Origin: Smallanthus sonchifolius
Lineage: Eukaryota > Streptophyta > Magnoliopsida > Asterales > Asteraceae
NCBI GenBank assembly: GCA_023525975.1
Contig: CM042027.1
Span: 11,365,001-11,429,000, forward strand
Reading direction: 5' to 3'
Length of the DNA: 64,000 nt
This document shows positions 11,858 through 23,691 of the stretch, one piece after another. A model generated the notes under the pieces. It ran no database searches. It saw only the letters and a list, made by a program, of their open reading frames with translations, and was not told where the DNA came from. The translations under genes and the position numbers were made by a program. Positions within the stretch are counted from its first letter, which is position 1, and every line of letters begins with the position of its first letter.

Positions 11858-14754
11858 CTACTCTTTTTCTTCAGGTAATTCAAATTTCCAAACTTGCCTT
11901 CCTAGAAGACTTTGAACAGGCCTTGCATTTTCTTGAAATCCCTAAAAGATCACACATGGAAAAAGTTGGTAAATTTGATTAAAATACATGAAAATGACGA
12001 AATTAATTAATGTATTTGCAAAAATATAATTGTGTGCTTACACGTTGATGAAGTGCCTTAATAAGTTTGATTTGGTCCAGTGAAATTGATCTAATCTTGT
12101 CTGCAATAGTCCAAATAACACCCTCTTTGCATGGAGGAGTAGTAAAGGAACCACTATATCTATAATTCTTTTTGCTACCATATCTTATACTACTTGCACT
12201 TATTTTCCCCAAATCAATTTCTTCGTTTGCACTAACCATTTTCAATTTCTCCGTCAGCTGCGTATTCAAATTTATTAAAATTATGCAGGATAGTTAACAA
12301 CGCTAACGGGGAGAAAGAGAAAGAGAAAGAGAGAGTCGTTACACTTGCGATAAACGGATCAGGCTGTCCAACGGTTTGGAGAGTGCCAATAACCGATTTT
12401 TGTCCCTTGTCATTTTCATGAACGAGATGTAGTTCCGCATCGAACCTGTGAAAACATGTACAAAATTATATTATTAAGAGCATATGCAACACTTTTTTTA
12501 CCATCGACAGACGGTAAATATGGGTGAGGGATGCACGCTCCACACGTGGCAAGGAGAACATAAAGGGTTGAGGCCTAGTGGTAAGAGGGGAGTTACACAA
12601 CAAAAAATTTGTGAGTTCAAACCTTTCCAAAGACAAAAAAAAAATCTGTTGTTAAAAAAATGTGACGAGGAGAGAGATCATGCGGTCCGTGGGAGACGAA
12701 TGCACTTAATGGTGAGAGGGATTAGGGATGATAATGAGATGAGTATTGTTAATCTCAGTCTTATATCCGATCATAAAACCGTATCCTATACCCGGTTCAA
12801 TGCCCGTTGGGTATTTGAGGTGATTATCCATCAGGTATACCTTAGTTTGTTAAAAAATATCCGTTAAGATTTCCATATGCATTTTTTTTTCTTACCATTC
12901 TAATTTGATATAATTGTAGGTTTACAACAACTGCGACAAATTAAAATGTGATAAAGTATATACATATCGGTTCAAATACTAACCAACTTTTTATGTGATA
13001 ACCGTGCTAATCATTATAAACAATCACATAATTTATAAATTATTTTTGCTTTTAATTGTCAAAATAGTATTTAAGTATATTGAATAAATATTTTGAGCGT
13101 AAATACGGAAATCATGAGTCTTACGTATACGTACCAAATAATGTTACATATAGGTGACAGATAGTGTTTACATATATGTAACATTAACATAATGATAATT
13201 GTTACATATACGTAACACTATATTTGAGCGTGGTTATCATATAAATATTGGTTAGAATCTGAACCTCACCCTATACATATCGGCATCCCAATAAAAATAT
13301 TTGAAATATCTAAAATATGTAAATTTCACGAGAAATTGAATAATATCATCAAATACATATCCTAAAAGAAAATTAATTTTCCACTCATTGAAGATACTAG
13401 AATTAAACATTATTAGACAAAGGGTCAAGAGAAAAGTAAAATTACAATTACAAATTTCCGGGTATGTGGTTGGGTAAACGGTTATAAGGTTTTAGGTAAT
13501 CGGGTCAGATTTCACCTAATCTCATACCCGTGATTTTTTTTAAAATTAATCCCATACCCGAATACCCGTCTAAGATGTATCGGGCTTCGGGTATTCCCGT
13601 CGGGTTCAGGTTTTTAAACTAATCTCATACCCGAATACCCGTCTGAAGATGCTCTAACATGATTAATAACATGAATTATAACACTAATTACAAATTAAAC
13701 ACATACTTCTTCCCATTAATGGTATGTTCAGAAGGAATATGCCAATGACATTGTAATAGCTTGTATGTTGAACCATTCACTTCTATTCCTCCTGCATCTC
13801 CTAGCCATTCCACCTTAAAAATCAAAATAATAATAATAATAACGATAACGACGGTAAATTAGTTAACCATAACGCAAAGAGATCGATCGAGCTTACAGCA
13901 ATATTATTATATCCATTGACAAGTTTGGCTGGCGCGTCCTTGTAAGCCCATTTCAAGTCGCTTGGGGTATCGAGTGCACCTAAGACATCGATATTAATCG
14001 GGGACTGAAATTTTCCATCCGCGCAAATTTTCCAGTCCGGGCTAAGAGTTCCCCATTTCTTCGGTCCATCTGGAGCCCCGTCTATATAGTTGAATGGCTG
14101 GTACTCACCTGTTAAATAAATGATTGTGGATTCAAGATTCAGTAAAATCATATCGAAAAGTCATTTATTTTGCATACACCTCAGTATTCAGTAAGATTAT
14201 ATCGAAATGTAGACAAAATGAACCAAACGAAACTATATATTTATATTTTTTTTAAATATTAGAAAAAACTAAATTATATATCTTAAACGAAAATTTTAAA
14301 ATTTTTAATTATATATTTGATTATGGCATTGGCAAGGGTGAACCCATTATAAACCCCGAATACATTAGTTTTACGACGAAAATAAATGGTACATTTATTT
14401 TACGAATGCCTTTCAAATTTCTAATCTTTGAAACAAAATACCGTTTGTAAGGGCGTGAATCCCCTTAAGAGGTCTGTTCAAAGCTTTCCGAGAATTATCA
14501 ACCGTTGATGTTCCAAGCAAGCGAGACCCAAGACCATGACGGACTTCTGGTCGGAACAACATAACATTTGGTTAGGACCAATTAATATTAACAAAATGGT
14601 ACGTAATTATCAAATGTTTGTTAATTACACCAAAACAAAGCACAGATATGGTACCGGTTTCTTTGGATGCATCAGCCTTGCAAATCAAAATGAAGGATGA
14701 TGATGATATGGTAAGACATATGAAGAGAAGGGATAATGGATTAGGGTTTGACAT
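11858..14754 (-). CDS. Alpha-type carbonic anhydrase, six exons
   Basis: The enzyme interconverts carbon dioxide and bicarbonate in secretory or plastid compartments. The exons are 14754-14655, 14108-13897, 13813-13707, 12445-12343, 12257-12042 and 11941-11858; all have GT-AG borders and matching phases and together give 273 residues, the usual length for plant alpha-CAs. Residues 1-28 form a signal peptide (hydrophobic run followed by C-K-A-D-A). The zinc ligands are visible as H127 and H129 (C-H-W-H-I-P-S-E-H-T) and H146 (A-E-L-H-L-V-H). Exon 2 has F-Q-S-P-I-N-I, and the end has N-A-R-P-V-Q, both family hallmarks. Intron 3 is almost wholly made of nested transposons. A broken paralog lies upstream at 19227-20861. 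The gene looks functional. Confidence 0.93.
12480..13655. mobile_element. Composite element filling intron 3 of alpha-CA
   Basis: The ends GAGCATATGCAACAC and (reversed) GAGCATCTTCAGACG are similar and each is flanked by TAA, which suits a PIF/Harbinger-type element, though the repeats are imperfect. ACCCG words recur near both ends (12780-12840, 13450-13640). A tRNA-like stretch with a GAGTTCAAACC box lies at about 12565-12630, and the MITE at 12969-13271 sits inside. No transposase frame is seen. Confidence 0.45.
12969..13271. mobile_element. MULE-type MITE, copy 1
   Basis: The element is flanked by a perfect 10 bp duplication, TATACATATC (12959-12968 and 13272-13281), the size made by Mutator-like transposases. 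Its ends resemble those of the copy at 59936-60244, and the two interiors match closely. The interior carries palindromic words such as TTACGTATACGTA and GTTTACATATATGTAAC. It is nested in the element at 12480-13655. Confidence 0.82.
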
Positions 14755-16114
14755 GTTGCGGTGTTGAATTGAAGAAAATGTCTGAGTTATTTGTTTTCAT
14801 GAATCGCGGTGATATGATTATGTAAACATTAATGTTGGGTCTAGATTCGGAATCTGGCTAACTTATTTTTACTATATTTGGTAAATTGTAACTAACGTAA
14901 CTCGGTATAGGTTCCAATAGAAAAATAATAATAATCTGTAATGGTTTGGTCACACAAATATTGTACGATTTTAGCCTAGAAAAGAAAGACGTTTTTTACA
15001 TCGAACGAAAACTATAAAATCGAACACCAATACCGGCTCTTATAACGCCAATACCGGCAACGATGTTGTTTGCTCATTATCGGTTTGGCTTGTCACGGTA
15101 CCGTTACGGTAACGTGACAAGCCATAGCATACGATAAAAGAAAAAACCTGGTTTTTTTAAACTCCGTTTTCAAACAAAATTATATCGGAATGTCTACAAA
15201 AAAATTAAAGAAAGTTGTGTATTCTGTTTTTTTTAAATTAACGAACGGAAGTTATTACTACAAAATGAAGAAAAACAAAATTAATTTATCATGGTTTTGT
15301 CACACAAATGTCGCACGATGTAGCGCATAAAATAAAGACGTGTTTTACATCGAACGAAAACCATAAAAACGAACACCAATACCGGTTTAGATAACACTAA
15401 TACACCGGCAACGATGATGTTCGCGCATTATTGGCTTGGCTCGTCACGGTACCGTAATGGTAACGGTACTCCCTATAACATACGGTTAAAGAAAAAACTT
15501 GATTTTTAATAGATTTCCGTTTTCGAAAAAAATTATATCGGAATGTTGAAATAAAAAAACTAAAGAAATCTGCATATTATATTTTTTTTAAGTTAACAAA
15601 TAAAAGTTGTTATAGGAAAACAAAATTAATACATAATTAAACGAGTAAAAATCATAAATTATATATAATATAATGGTTGAAAATAAAGAGAGAAAAAACG
15701 TACTATTTAGTTAGGTACACTATTCATTGGTGTTAACAATGAAAGACCGGAAGGTTGGCAGAAATATTGGATTAAACTCAAGGAATTGCCGTGAGTTTTG
15801 GATTAAGTATGGAGCCGTAATTTTACATGGTTTAGTATTAGACTAGGAAGTTTATTTCAATTATTGTTTGGTATTTATCTTTGTTTGTTTGGATTATCTT
15901 TGAAGGTTTTTAGTAGGTTTAGTATTATGATTATTGGTTATTTAAATGGTTGTAATTGCATGAAGGTAAAATAATAATCAAATTGCGAGTTTACGTTTTC
16001 TTTGGTTCCATCAAATTCGTAATTTTCCTTGAAGTCGTAACACTTTTTTGTGTAACTGAATTTACTTAATGATCAAATTAAAAGTAATAATGAAACATCA
16101 TATAAGTTAGTAAG
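14755..16114. repeat. Spacer with a ~350 bp tandem duplication
   Basis: Positions about 14937-15286 and 15287-15640 are two diverged copies of one unit: both run from TTTGTCACACAAAT-like words through AACACCAATACCGG and GTCACGGTACCGT to a TTATATCGGAATGT word. A related fragment (TTATATCGAAATGTAGACAA) sits at about 14193 inside intron 1 of the alpha-CA gene. The remainder, 15640-16114, is AT-rich with no recognisable gene. Confidence 0.65.
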
Positions 16115-16792
16115 TGTGAAGTGCATACTTTTTTGAGAATCTTATGATTACTGGTGCTAAAGACACATTATTGATTAAGGGCGAAGCCCTCTGAATAACG
16201 GGGGTCCAGGGCAACGCTCTTGATTAACAAATTTCTAAGAGCGGCAATCTAGCTAATGGGGTCCAAGGGGCAACACCCCTGGCTTGGGTTGAAGTTTTAT
16301 TTTTCAAGTTTTGTTATGCATTGAAAGATGATTTTGGAAGTGAAATTTAATAAAAGTTTATTGAAATTGATCTTTGAAAATCAGTAGCAATTTTGGTCAT
16401 CCGAAGTAAGTTGGTAATCCGGACTAAGTTAGTTATCCGTACTAATTTGGTCATCCAGACTTCATATCGACTAAATTGGTCATTTGGACCAGATTGGTCA
16501 TCCAGACATGATTGAAATAATGGTTATGGAAACTTCTAGACTGATGACGGTTGTGACGGTTTTCAACCAAAAACAGTCATGACGTTTCATTGCATCTGCT
16601 CACCCTATAAATATAATATTTTTGGTCAGTTTCATACGCACGGAAAATCCTAACAGGTTTCGCGTTTTTCGTTCTAGAATATCAATATTTATCCGATTAA
16701 ATATTTGTGTATACTAACAAAATAATTCAATCTGAAAGCAATCTCACACGATTATCAGAGAATCAAAGTCAACACAAATCCACATTCCTACA
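16115..16792 (+). repeat. LTR-like dispersed repeat, copy 1
   Basis: The segment starts TGTGAAGTGCATACTT and ends ATTCCTACA, thus TG...CA. Its diverged partner lies inverted at 53043-53564 with the same ends. Both contain a GC-rich imperfect hairpin (16180-16280 here), a TATA-like word (CCTATAAATATAAT at 16609), and a conserved last 80 bases. No flanking duplication is evident, so solo LTR is likely but not proved. Confidence 0.55.
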
Positions 16793-17123
16793 AATCGAAC
16801 CGTTTACCGATCTGACTTGTCGATTCAGTTCTTAAAACAGTGCCAAAAAGAGAGTTTAAAGTTGGTAGGACTCATCTTAACATCAACTCAATAAACTCAA
16901 ACTTCCTTTAAAATACATAGAAAAGCATTTAGTACACATTCTATAACTTAATTTTCTTTTACAAATATAAAATTAGACTTTGTTAGTATGTGAATTAATG
17001 TCCAGCAAATACTACCAACTAGAATAAAAATAATATATATATTTGAATTAACATCATGATTCCATTCCTTAGTTGTAGGATTGATGATGATTCCGTTCCA
17101 CTCTTTCCCTTCTCTTCTCCTGT

Positions 17124-17566
17124 TAGGGCTGTAAACGAGCCGAGCCGAGCCAGGCTTGGCTCGAGCTCGAGCTCGAAATTAAACGAGCCAGCTCGGCTCG
17201 GCTTGATTTTTTTTCCGAGCTGAAAAATTGAGCTCGAGCTCGGCTCGTAAAAAGCTCGAGCCAGCTCGTGGCTCGTCGAGCTAGCTTGTTTTTTTTATTT
17301 TTTATTTTTTTTTATTTTTTTTACATATTAATATATATATAAACAACAAAAAAAAATTTATTCTCGTTTTGAAGTTGATTGTCTTCAAAAAAACTAAATA
17401 GATGGAAGGGACAATATATAAAATACAAAAAAAAAACCGAGCTCGGCTCGTTTAGAATTCGAGCCAGCTCGGCTCGGCTCGTTTAAAACCGAGCTTTTCC
17501 CGAGCCAAGCTTTTTTCGAGCGAACTTCGAGCGAGCCACGAGCCGCGGGCTTTTTGAACAGCCCTA
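17124..17566. mobile_element. hAT-type MITE built of GAGC/GCTC palindromes
   Basis: The element runs TAGGGCTGT...ACAGCCCTA and is flanked by a perfect 8 bp duplication, TCTCCTGT (17116-17123 and 17567-17574). Both subterminal parts consist of repeated GAGCCGAGCC / GGCTCGAGC words that pair with one another, and the centre is an AT-rich run. No coding capacity. Confidence 0.88.
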
Positions 17567-17924
17567 TCTCCTGTGCTCCTACAAAGCCATTGTGAACACC
17601 CTTGTGATTCCATTCCTTTTGACATTTTAGAAACTAATTTTGTGAAAGAATCCAGAATTTTAATGAGTTTTTTATAAACCCAAACAAAAAAAAACTCTAG
17701 AAATTAAATAAAATATTTTGTGTAAAATGGAATATACTTTAATGGTAAATAGTTAAAAATTTATGTAACAAGTCAGTAAGGTCTGAAACGTTAATAAAAA
17801 TATATTAATTTATCTTAACGATTATTAAAATTATTTATTCACATGTTATCATAATTATAATAAATGTACCTAATGCGGGAGCATCAAATCTAATTGGACT
17901 TGATGAAACCTGAATTTGGAGACA

Positions 17925-18198
17925 TGTTGGAGTTTATTAGAAGGTAATATTTTATTTAGAGAAGATCAAGACGTTATCTTTTATTTTATTAGTTTACCTT
18001 ATATTATTATATGTTTATCTTGTTTCTATATTTATCTTCTTTGGTTGTTTAGTATAAATAGGGTTTTGGTTATTTAGTTCTATAGTTTTTGAGTTTGAAT
18101 AGAAAAAGAACTTGGTTCTTGAACCTTTTGGTTCCTTTTGAGACGTGTGATTATCGATTGCTTATTTGAACCATTTAATTGCTTCCGTAATTGCATCA
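17925..18198 (+). repeat. Possible small LTR or TRIM fragment
   Basis: This stretch starts TGTTGGAGTTTATTAG, holds a TATAAATAGGG word at about 18053 and ends GTAATTGCATCA. That is the layout of a short LTR, but the bases outside do not form a target duplication and no partner copy is in the window. Confidence 0.35.
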
Positions 18199-18279
18199 GT
18201 ACCCTTTTAACTAATAAAATTATCATAATTAATATAATTTTCTATATAATTAAATAAAAAAAAATATTTTTTTTTGTTA

Positions 18280-18709
18280 TTTGGGTCGCAAATGTGTCAG
18301 AAATTTCCGACAAAATGAATTATTTAATTTTATGTATAATTAAATAACAAAATAAATTATATTTAAAATTAAAAAATAAAATCCGTCAAAAATGTGTTGG
18401 AAATTTTTGACACATTTGTGACAAAACTTATTATTTAAATTATTAATAAACAAAATGAAATTAAAAAAACATAAAAAACAGTAATTTATGTTAATAATTG
18501 TAATAATATTAAAAATAAAGTTAATCCTAATAGTTGTAATTAAGAATGTGTGTAGGAAATGTGTAGGAAAGTCCAACGCAATTGTTTTGTCGTAAAATCG
18601 GAATTTTGTCGCAAATGTTTTCCGACAAAACTTTTTATCGCAAATTTGTTGTAACTTAGTGTTACCGAAGCAATTGTGCATCGGAAACGCGTTTTTTTTC
18701 CTAGTAGTG
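18280..18709 (-). mobile_element. CACTA (En/Spm-type) terminal fragment
   Basis: The right edge reads, on the minus strand, CACTACTAGGAAAAAAAACG, a CACTA terminus. Inward from it come many repeats of TTTTGTCGxAAAT and its complement (CGACAAAA), typical of subterminal motifs of CACTA elements. The opposite end is not found, so this is a one-ended remnant. Confidence 0.6.
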
Positions 18710-18770
18710 AATACCAATATTAATTGAGTATTTTGTTTTTTGTTATTTATATAATTAATTAATTAGTTAA

Positions 18771-19206
18771 TCTAAACTATATAATAAATAAAAGTTTTTT
18801 CATGCAATGTGTCGCCTTCATATTCATTCTCATCATTTTTTTTCCGCCTCTCTCTCTTATTAAATACACCTCTATCTTTTAATAATAATATATTTTTAAA
18901 GAAAATACTAATTATACTAATAAAACACATTTGTTTTAAATTATCCCTTATTATAAGAAACTTTGAAATCTAATTATGTAACTTTTATTTTTAATCAAAT
19001 AGTAAATAAAAGTAAAATTACATTAAACAGTAATTAACGTATTTTTGAAACCCAATTATATATTAATTTTTACATATTTTGAATTTTATTTTTCATCCTT
19101 AGTATATGTAATACATTTTTACATCTATAAAATATATACATAAAGATTTAAGAGTTTTATGTATTGATATTTTTCACCCCGTGTGTAGACACGGGTTCTA
19201 AGCTAG
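18771..19206 (+). mobile_element. Non-autonomous Helitron copy A
   Basis: It starts TCTAAACTATATAATAAATA, ends in CTAG preceded by the hairpin CCCGTGTGTAGACACGGG, and lies between A and T, the Helitron signature. It ends 20 bases from the last exon of the carbonic anhydrase pseudogene. Confidence 0.8.
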
Positions 19207-19226
19207 TATAACTAATATAAGAGGAC

Positions 19227-20861
19227 TTACTCTTTGTCTTCAAATTGCATAACTGTTCTTCCATTAAGTTCCTGAACAGGCCTGGCGTTTTCTTGAAATT
19301 CCTAGAACATTAATCAGACACAAGAGTACTTAAGTAAAACATGAAAGCTTGACTCCATTTTTATTTTTTTTTAAATATGATCTTTATAATAATATTGATT
19401 ACAATACTATAAGTATGTAATTTTTTTATTTTTTTTAGTAAACTTGTCATTTCAAAAGAAGGATGATTACAATAAAGTACGTAATCAAAAATCCTTTTGT
19501 TCTAAGGTAAAAAAAAATGTGAAAATAAATTCCTAATAGTTAATTATTCGAACCAAACTCAAGAAAATCTAATTTTGAACCAAACCGAATTCAGTTTCAA
19601 TTACAGGATTTTTAAATTCAAATAATTCAAAAATCATGACGATGAACACCCCTAATCGGATGAAAAGAAAACAAGCTAGGCTTACATTAGCAAGAGGCCC
19701 TTTAAGCAATTTGATTTGATCCTCTGAAATTGATTTAACCTTTTGTGCAAGTGTCCAAATGACACCATCGGAGCATGGTGGAGTTGTAAGAGAACCACTA
19801 TATCGGAAATACTTTTTGCTACAGCTCGTGATACTACATGCACTTACTTTCCCCAAATCATTCCCATTAGCACCGATCTCTTTAAACTTGCTTTCAGACA
19901 ACTAAATGATCATTATAGAATATGATGCTAACACTATTTAGGGTACTAGGGGCATCATAAAGCAAATGATCATTACACGGATTAAATAAATATAATATTA
20001 TATATTAAGTAATAAAAAAATATTTTTTTAAAACTCGTGTTTTACATAGGTTGAATAAACCCGTGGAATACAATAAATATTGTTAACACATACACTCGTC
20101 AAATATGTCAGGAGATTAATTAATACAAATATTAGTATTTTTTTTTAATATGTAAATATTAAAAGATAGTGGTGTATTTAATAAGAGATAGATGCGGGGA
20201 AAAAATGATGAGAATGAATATGATGGCGACACGTGGCATGAAAAACCTTTATTTATTATATAGTATAGATATAGATATAGATTTTATGTCACTTGATCTA
20301 TCGGATTTCGAACTTCATGCATTGTTTCACCGGAGAATTTCAATTCACTATTTAAAGTATGATTTTGATTTTTGATTATTTCCTAAACCTATCAATTATC
20401 TTAGTGTTCCATACTTGCTGACGTATTCTCAAATACCTATTAAATATTATATTTTATATGAATATATGTGAATACATATATAATCTAGGCCTATTAGAAT
20501 TTCCATATGCAACTTCTCCCTGTTTACAGGGTTTTATGGAATACACAATGAATCATTGAGATCATAAACACTTTTAATACCATGACATGAATAGTTTTCA
20601 TATTATTTACTCTTTTAGGTATAGTTTCTTGGGTGTTCAAAAAGATGTGAACAAATTTCCCTTCATTGAAACAAACTTGTAATTCTTTTGAAAATATTAA
20701 CTTTTGATAGATATGATGATGATATCAAAATGGTAATTAATTACCAAAACATTGTAGGTACCTTTTCCTTTGGATGCATCGGCATTGCATACGATGATCA
20801 AAGAAAGAGATAAAAGGATGAGATGAGTGAATAAAAGAGAAAATAAATTAGGGTTTGCCAT
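19227..20861 (-). pseudogene. Alpha-carbonic anhydrase copy lacking exons 2-4
   Basis: Three exons align with the intact gene downstream: 20861-20762 (signal peptide, 100 bp, ending C-N-A-D-A-S-K), 19901-19686 (216 bp, containing Y-S-G-S-L-T-T-P-P-C) and 19301-19227 (N-A-R-P-V-Q...K-E-stop). Sizes of the first two equal those of exons 1 and 5 of the intact gene. The exons carrying all three zinc-binding histidines are absent; in their place is an 860 bp stretch with a Helitron. Splicing exon 1 to exon 5 would also be out of phase (1 against 0). The remaining exons have intact splice sites and no stops, so the loss may be recent. Confidence 0.88.
19946..20269 (-). mobile_element. Non-autonomous Helitron copy D, inside the alpha-CA pseudogene
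   Basis: Read on the minus strand it begins TCTATACTATATAATAAATA with the common CCACGTGTCGCC word soon after, and ends in CTAG at 19946 next to A/T. Its 3' half resembles the end of the copy at 48662-49300. It occupies the place where exons 2-4 should be. Confidence 0.65.
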
Positions 20862-21051
20862 GGTTGGGATGTACGTATAATCGAAATATATATGAGTGAT
20901 TGTGTATTAAGCATGCGTTTTGAATATATATATGAGTGAATGTGTATTAAGCATGCGTTTATATATAACTAGCTTAAAACCACATGTACTACACACGGCG
21001 TGAAAAATATTAATATATAAAAATTTTAAATCTTTATGTATATTATATATA

Positions 21052-21334
21052 CACGTGGCGGATACAAAAAAAATTTGTAGGAGAGGCAGAATACGGGTGG
21101 GTAAAAAGGGAACGGAGGAAACGCTATATAAAAATATAGTTCATCAAATATTTAAACACAATATAAAAATAGCTCGATTACGGTTGTCCTCTACGTGTTT
21201 TCATCTTTCAAAAACACTCGATTACATCTTCATTGGTAACATTGAGAAGTTCATTGGCCTATTAAAACATACTATTATTTTGAACCGGACGGTGGGCATT
21301 GGCCCACCCTCATTTGGTGTTGGATCCGCCTCTG
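21052..21334. mobile_element. hAT-like MITE inside Helitron C
   Basis: The ends are CACGTGGCGGATAC and (reversed) CAGAGGCGGATCC, flanked by TATATATA and TGTATATA, an 8 bp duplication with one change. The interior has no credible protein. Confidence 0.65.
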
Positions 21335-21472
21335 TGTATATATTTTACAGGTGTTAAAATATATTACATATATAAAAGATATAAAATAAAATTCAAAATA
21401 TATAATTGAGTTTCGAAAATACGTTAATTATTATTTAATGTAATTTGACTTTTATTACTATTTGATTGAAAA

Positions 21473-21894
21473 TCTATACTATATAATAAATAAAGGTTTT
21501 TGTATGCCACGTGTCGCCACCATATTCAATCTCATCATTCTTTTCCCGCCTCTCTCTCTTATTAAATGCACACATATCTTTTAATAAATTAATAATTATA
21601 CTAATAAAACATATTTATTTTAAATTATCATTTATTATAAAAAACTTTGAAACCTAATTATGTAATTTTTAATTTCAATCAAATAGTAAATGAAAATTAA
21701 ATTACATTAAATAGTAATTGACGTATTTTCGAAACCCAATTATATATTATTTTTTACATATTTTGAATTTTGTTTTCTATCCTTGATATATGTATAGTAA
21801 TACATTTTTACACCTGTAAAATACATAAATAAAATTTAAGAAATTTATGTATTGATATTTTCACCCCGTGTGTATTACACGGGGTCTAACCTAG
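21473..21894 (+). mobile_element. Non-autonomous Helitron copy B
   Basis: It runs from TCTATACTATATAATAAATA to CTAG, with the 3' hairpin CCCCGTGTGTATTACACGGGG just before the end, and lies between A and T inside copy C. This is the best-preserved copy of the family in the window. Confidence 0.85.
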
Positions 21895-22101
21895 TAAAAC
21901 TTATATAATTAGATTTCAAAATTTCTTATAGTAGAGGAAAAATTAAAATAAATGTGTTTTATTAGTATACTTAATATTTTCTTTAAAAATATATCGTTAT
22001 TAAAAAATAAAGGTGTATTTAATATGAGAGAGGGTCGTAAAAAAATGATGAGAATGAATATTGGGGCGACACGTGGCATGAGAAAACTTTTATTTATTAG
22101 A

Positions 22102-23691
22102 TTTTTTTAACGGCAATTTGGATCACTGACGGCCATTGGCCCACCCGATCATCTCCACCACAACAGGAGGAAACCCATCATAGGTGAGAAAACTCCCTGA
22201 CCCAACTTTGAGCCCCTTTTTTTGTCATAAGTGAGACTTAAACTTAAGACCTCTCCATTTTAGAAAACTCTCATACACCTTTGACACTAGGCTAAGCTAG
22301 TGGTTGTTTTTATTTTTTAGATAGTGTAGATTTTTTTATTATAAACTCAAAAAGAAATTACTCACGAGTGCAAGTTGTGTTTTGTCTGTTTCTTTTGGTT
22401 AGTAGGGTAAAATAGGTAGATTTATTAGTCACATAGGTTCTCTGACAATGGGCTTCTCATGGTTACCGAAAAGATGTAGAATAAAAAAAAGTAATTGTGT
22501 GAATTTCTAAAATGACACGAATGTAACACAAAATTTATGGGTTGGTATAGTCTAAACAGGTTCATGTTAGTTCTGAGTGGAACTCACAAACACGTTTAGA
22601 TAAATGGGTAATGTTTGGGTTGACTTGACGGGTCGCATGTTAATCCGTTTAACCTGTTTATTTATTAAAAAAATTAAAATGTGTTTTTATGTTGTAATTT
22701 AAAATAGTTGGACGTTTTAAGTCGAATGTAAAATTTAAAAGAGAATTTGATACCAGATTTGTGCATTTCTACGTTTGTGTAAGTTGCAATACCATTACTC
22801 GATGATCCCCAATGAATTTTTTAACTTGTGTTTATTGAAAATCAATTAAATTTAAAAAAAAAAACCTCATATATATTTTATAAAAAGATAATTTATTGTT
22901 GATCCAGTTATTTATTAGTTAACATTTTTATATGTTTTATTAATTAACATCTAAAAATCATATTATTTTAAATTATTTATAGTCAACATTTGTAAATATA
23001 TATTATTCATCGATTAACATTTTTATAAGTTTTAACATTATAAGATTATTGTATTATACTAAATAAAATAAACATTTATACTAATATTCCCCTTGATTTT
23101 ATTTCTAAAAGTTTGAAAGATGTTTTCAAATAAACATGCATATCTAAACCCTAAATCAACCTCGAATCTATACATTTTTTTTTACCGGTGAACACACTCT
23201 ATTTTACACATATTCTACTTCTAAAATCATCATATGCACTTTACAGGATTTAAACCCACAACCATTTGGGACCTCGTATCTAAACATAACAAACAAATTT
23301 TTACACCAAAAGGCAACTTTAACCTATGTGAATTGATAGGATTGAAAATGTCAATGAAGGATACAAATTAAATATGACCATTGAAGATAAGTTAAAATTA
23401 AATATGTCAATGGAGGATAAAGTGATTAGAAATGAGTAATGTACTTTGAAAAGATAAAGTTGCAATTAAAATGCCTTACATAAACAAAAAATGTTATTTG
23501 CAAAAAAAGAAAAAGTAAACACAATTGTCTGCCCTTGTATCGTCTATGACAATATCAAGTTATAACAGAAGGGCAGGAAAAAAACAGAAAACGAGAAAAC
23601 CGATTTCATCTTTACACATAAAAGCTTACCCTGATCATGTTAATTAAACCACCTGAAGTGTTCCTTCTTCCAACAAGCAGCTCGACACCAG
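22102..23691. other. Spacer without recognised gene
   Basis: The first 220 bases (22110-22320, with GGCCATTGGCCCACCC and AAACTTAAGACCTCTCC words) look like a dispersed repeat of unknown class. A stretch at 22540-22680 has GGGTTGA/ACGGGTC words as in other repeats here. The remainder is AT-rich; the last few hundred bases before 23692 are the expected 3' UTR of the TPR-J gene. Confidence 0.4.

Larger units (their letters stand above)
20969..22101 (-). mobile_element. Helitron copy C, interrupted by a MITE and by another Helitron
   Basis: The 3' end (CTAG at 20969, followed on the plus strand by an ACACGGCGTG hairpin remnant) and the 5' end (TC at 22101-22100) belong to one element. Its body is split by a hAT-like MITE at 21052-21334 and by Helitron copy B at 21473-21894; joining the outer pieces restores the same body seen in copies A and B. 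Confidence 0.72.

Noticed and set aside
12484..12867. 127-codon open frame
   Set aside because: It runs through the end of a transposon and a SINE-like piece in intron 3 of the carbonic anhydrase gene, with no protein-like features.
18280..18709. Complete CACTA transposon
   Set aside because: Only the right terminus with its subterminal motifs was found; there is no left CACTA end or 3 bp duplication.
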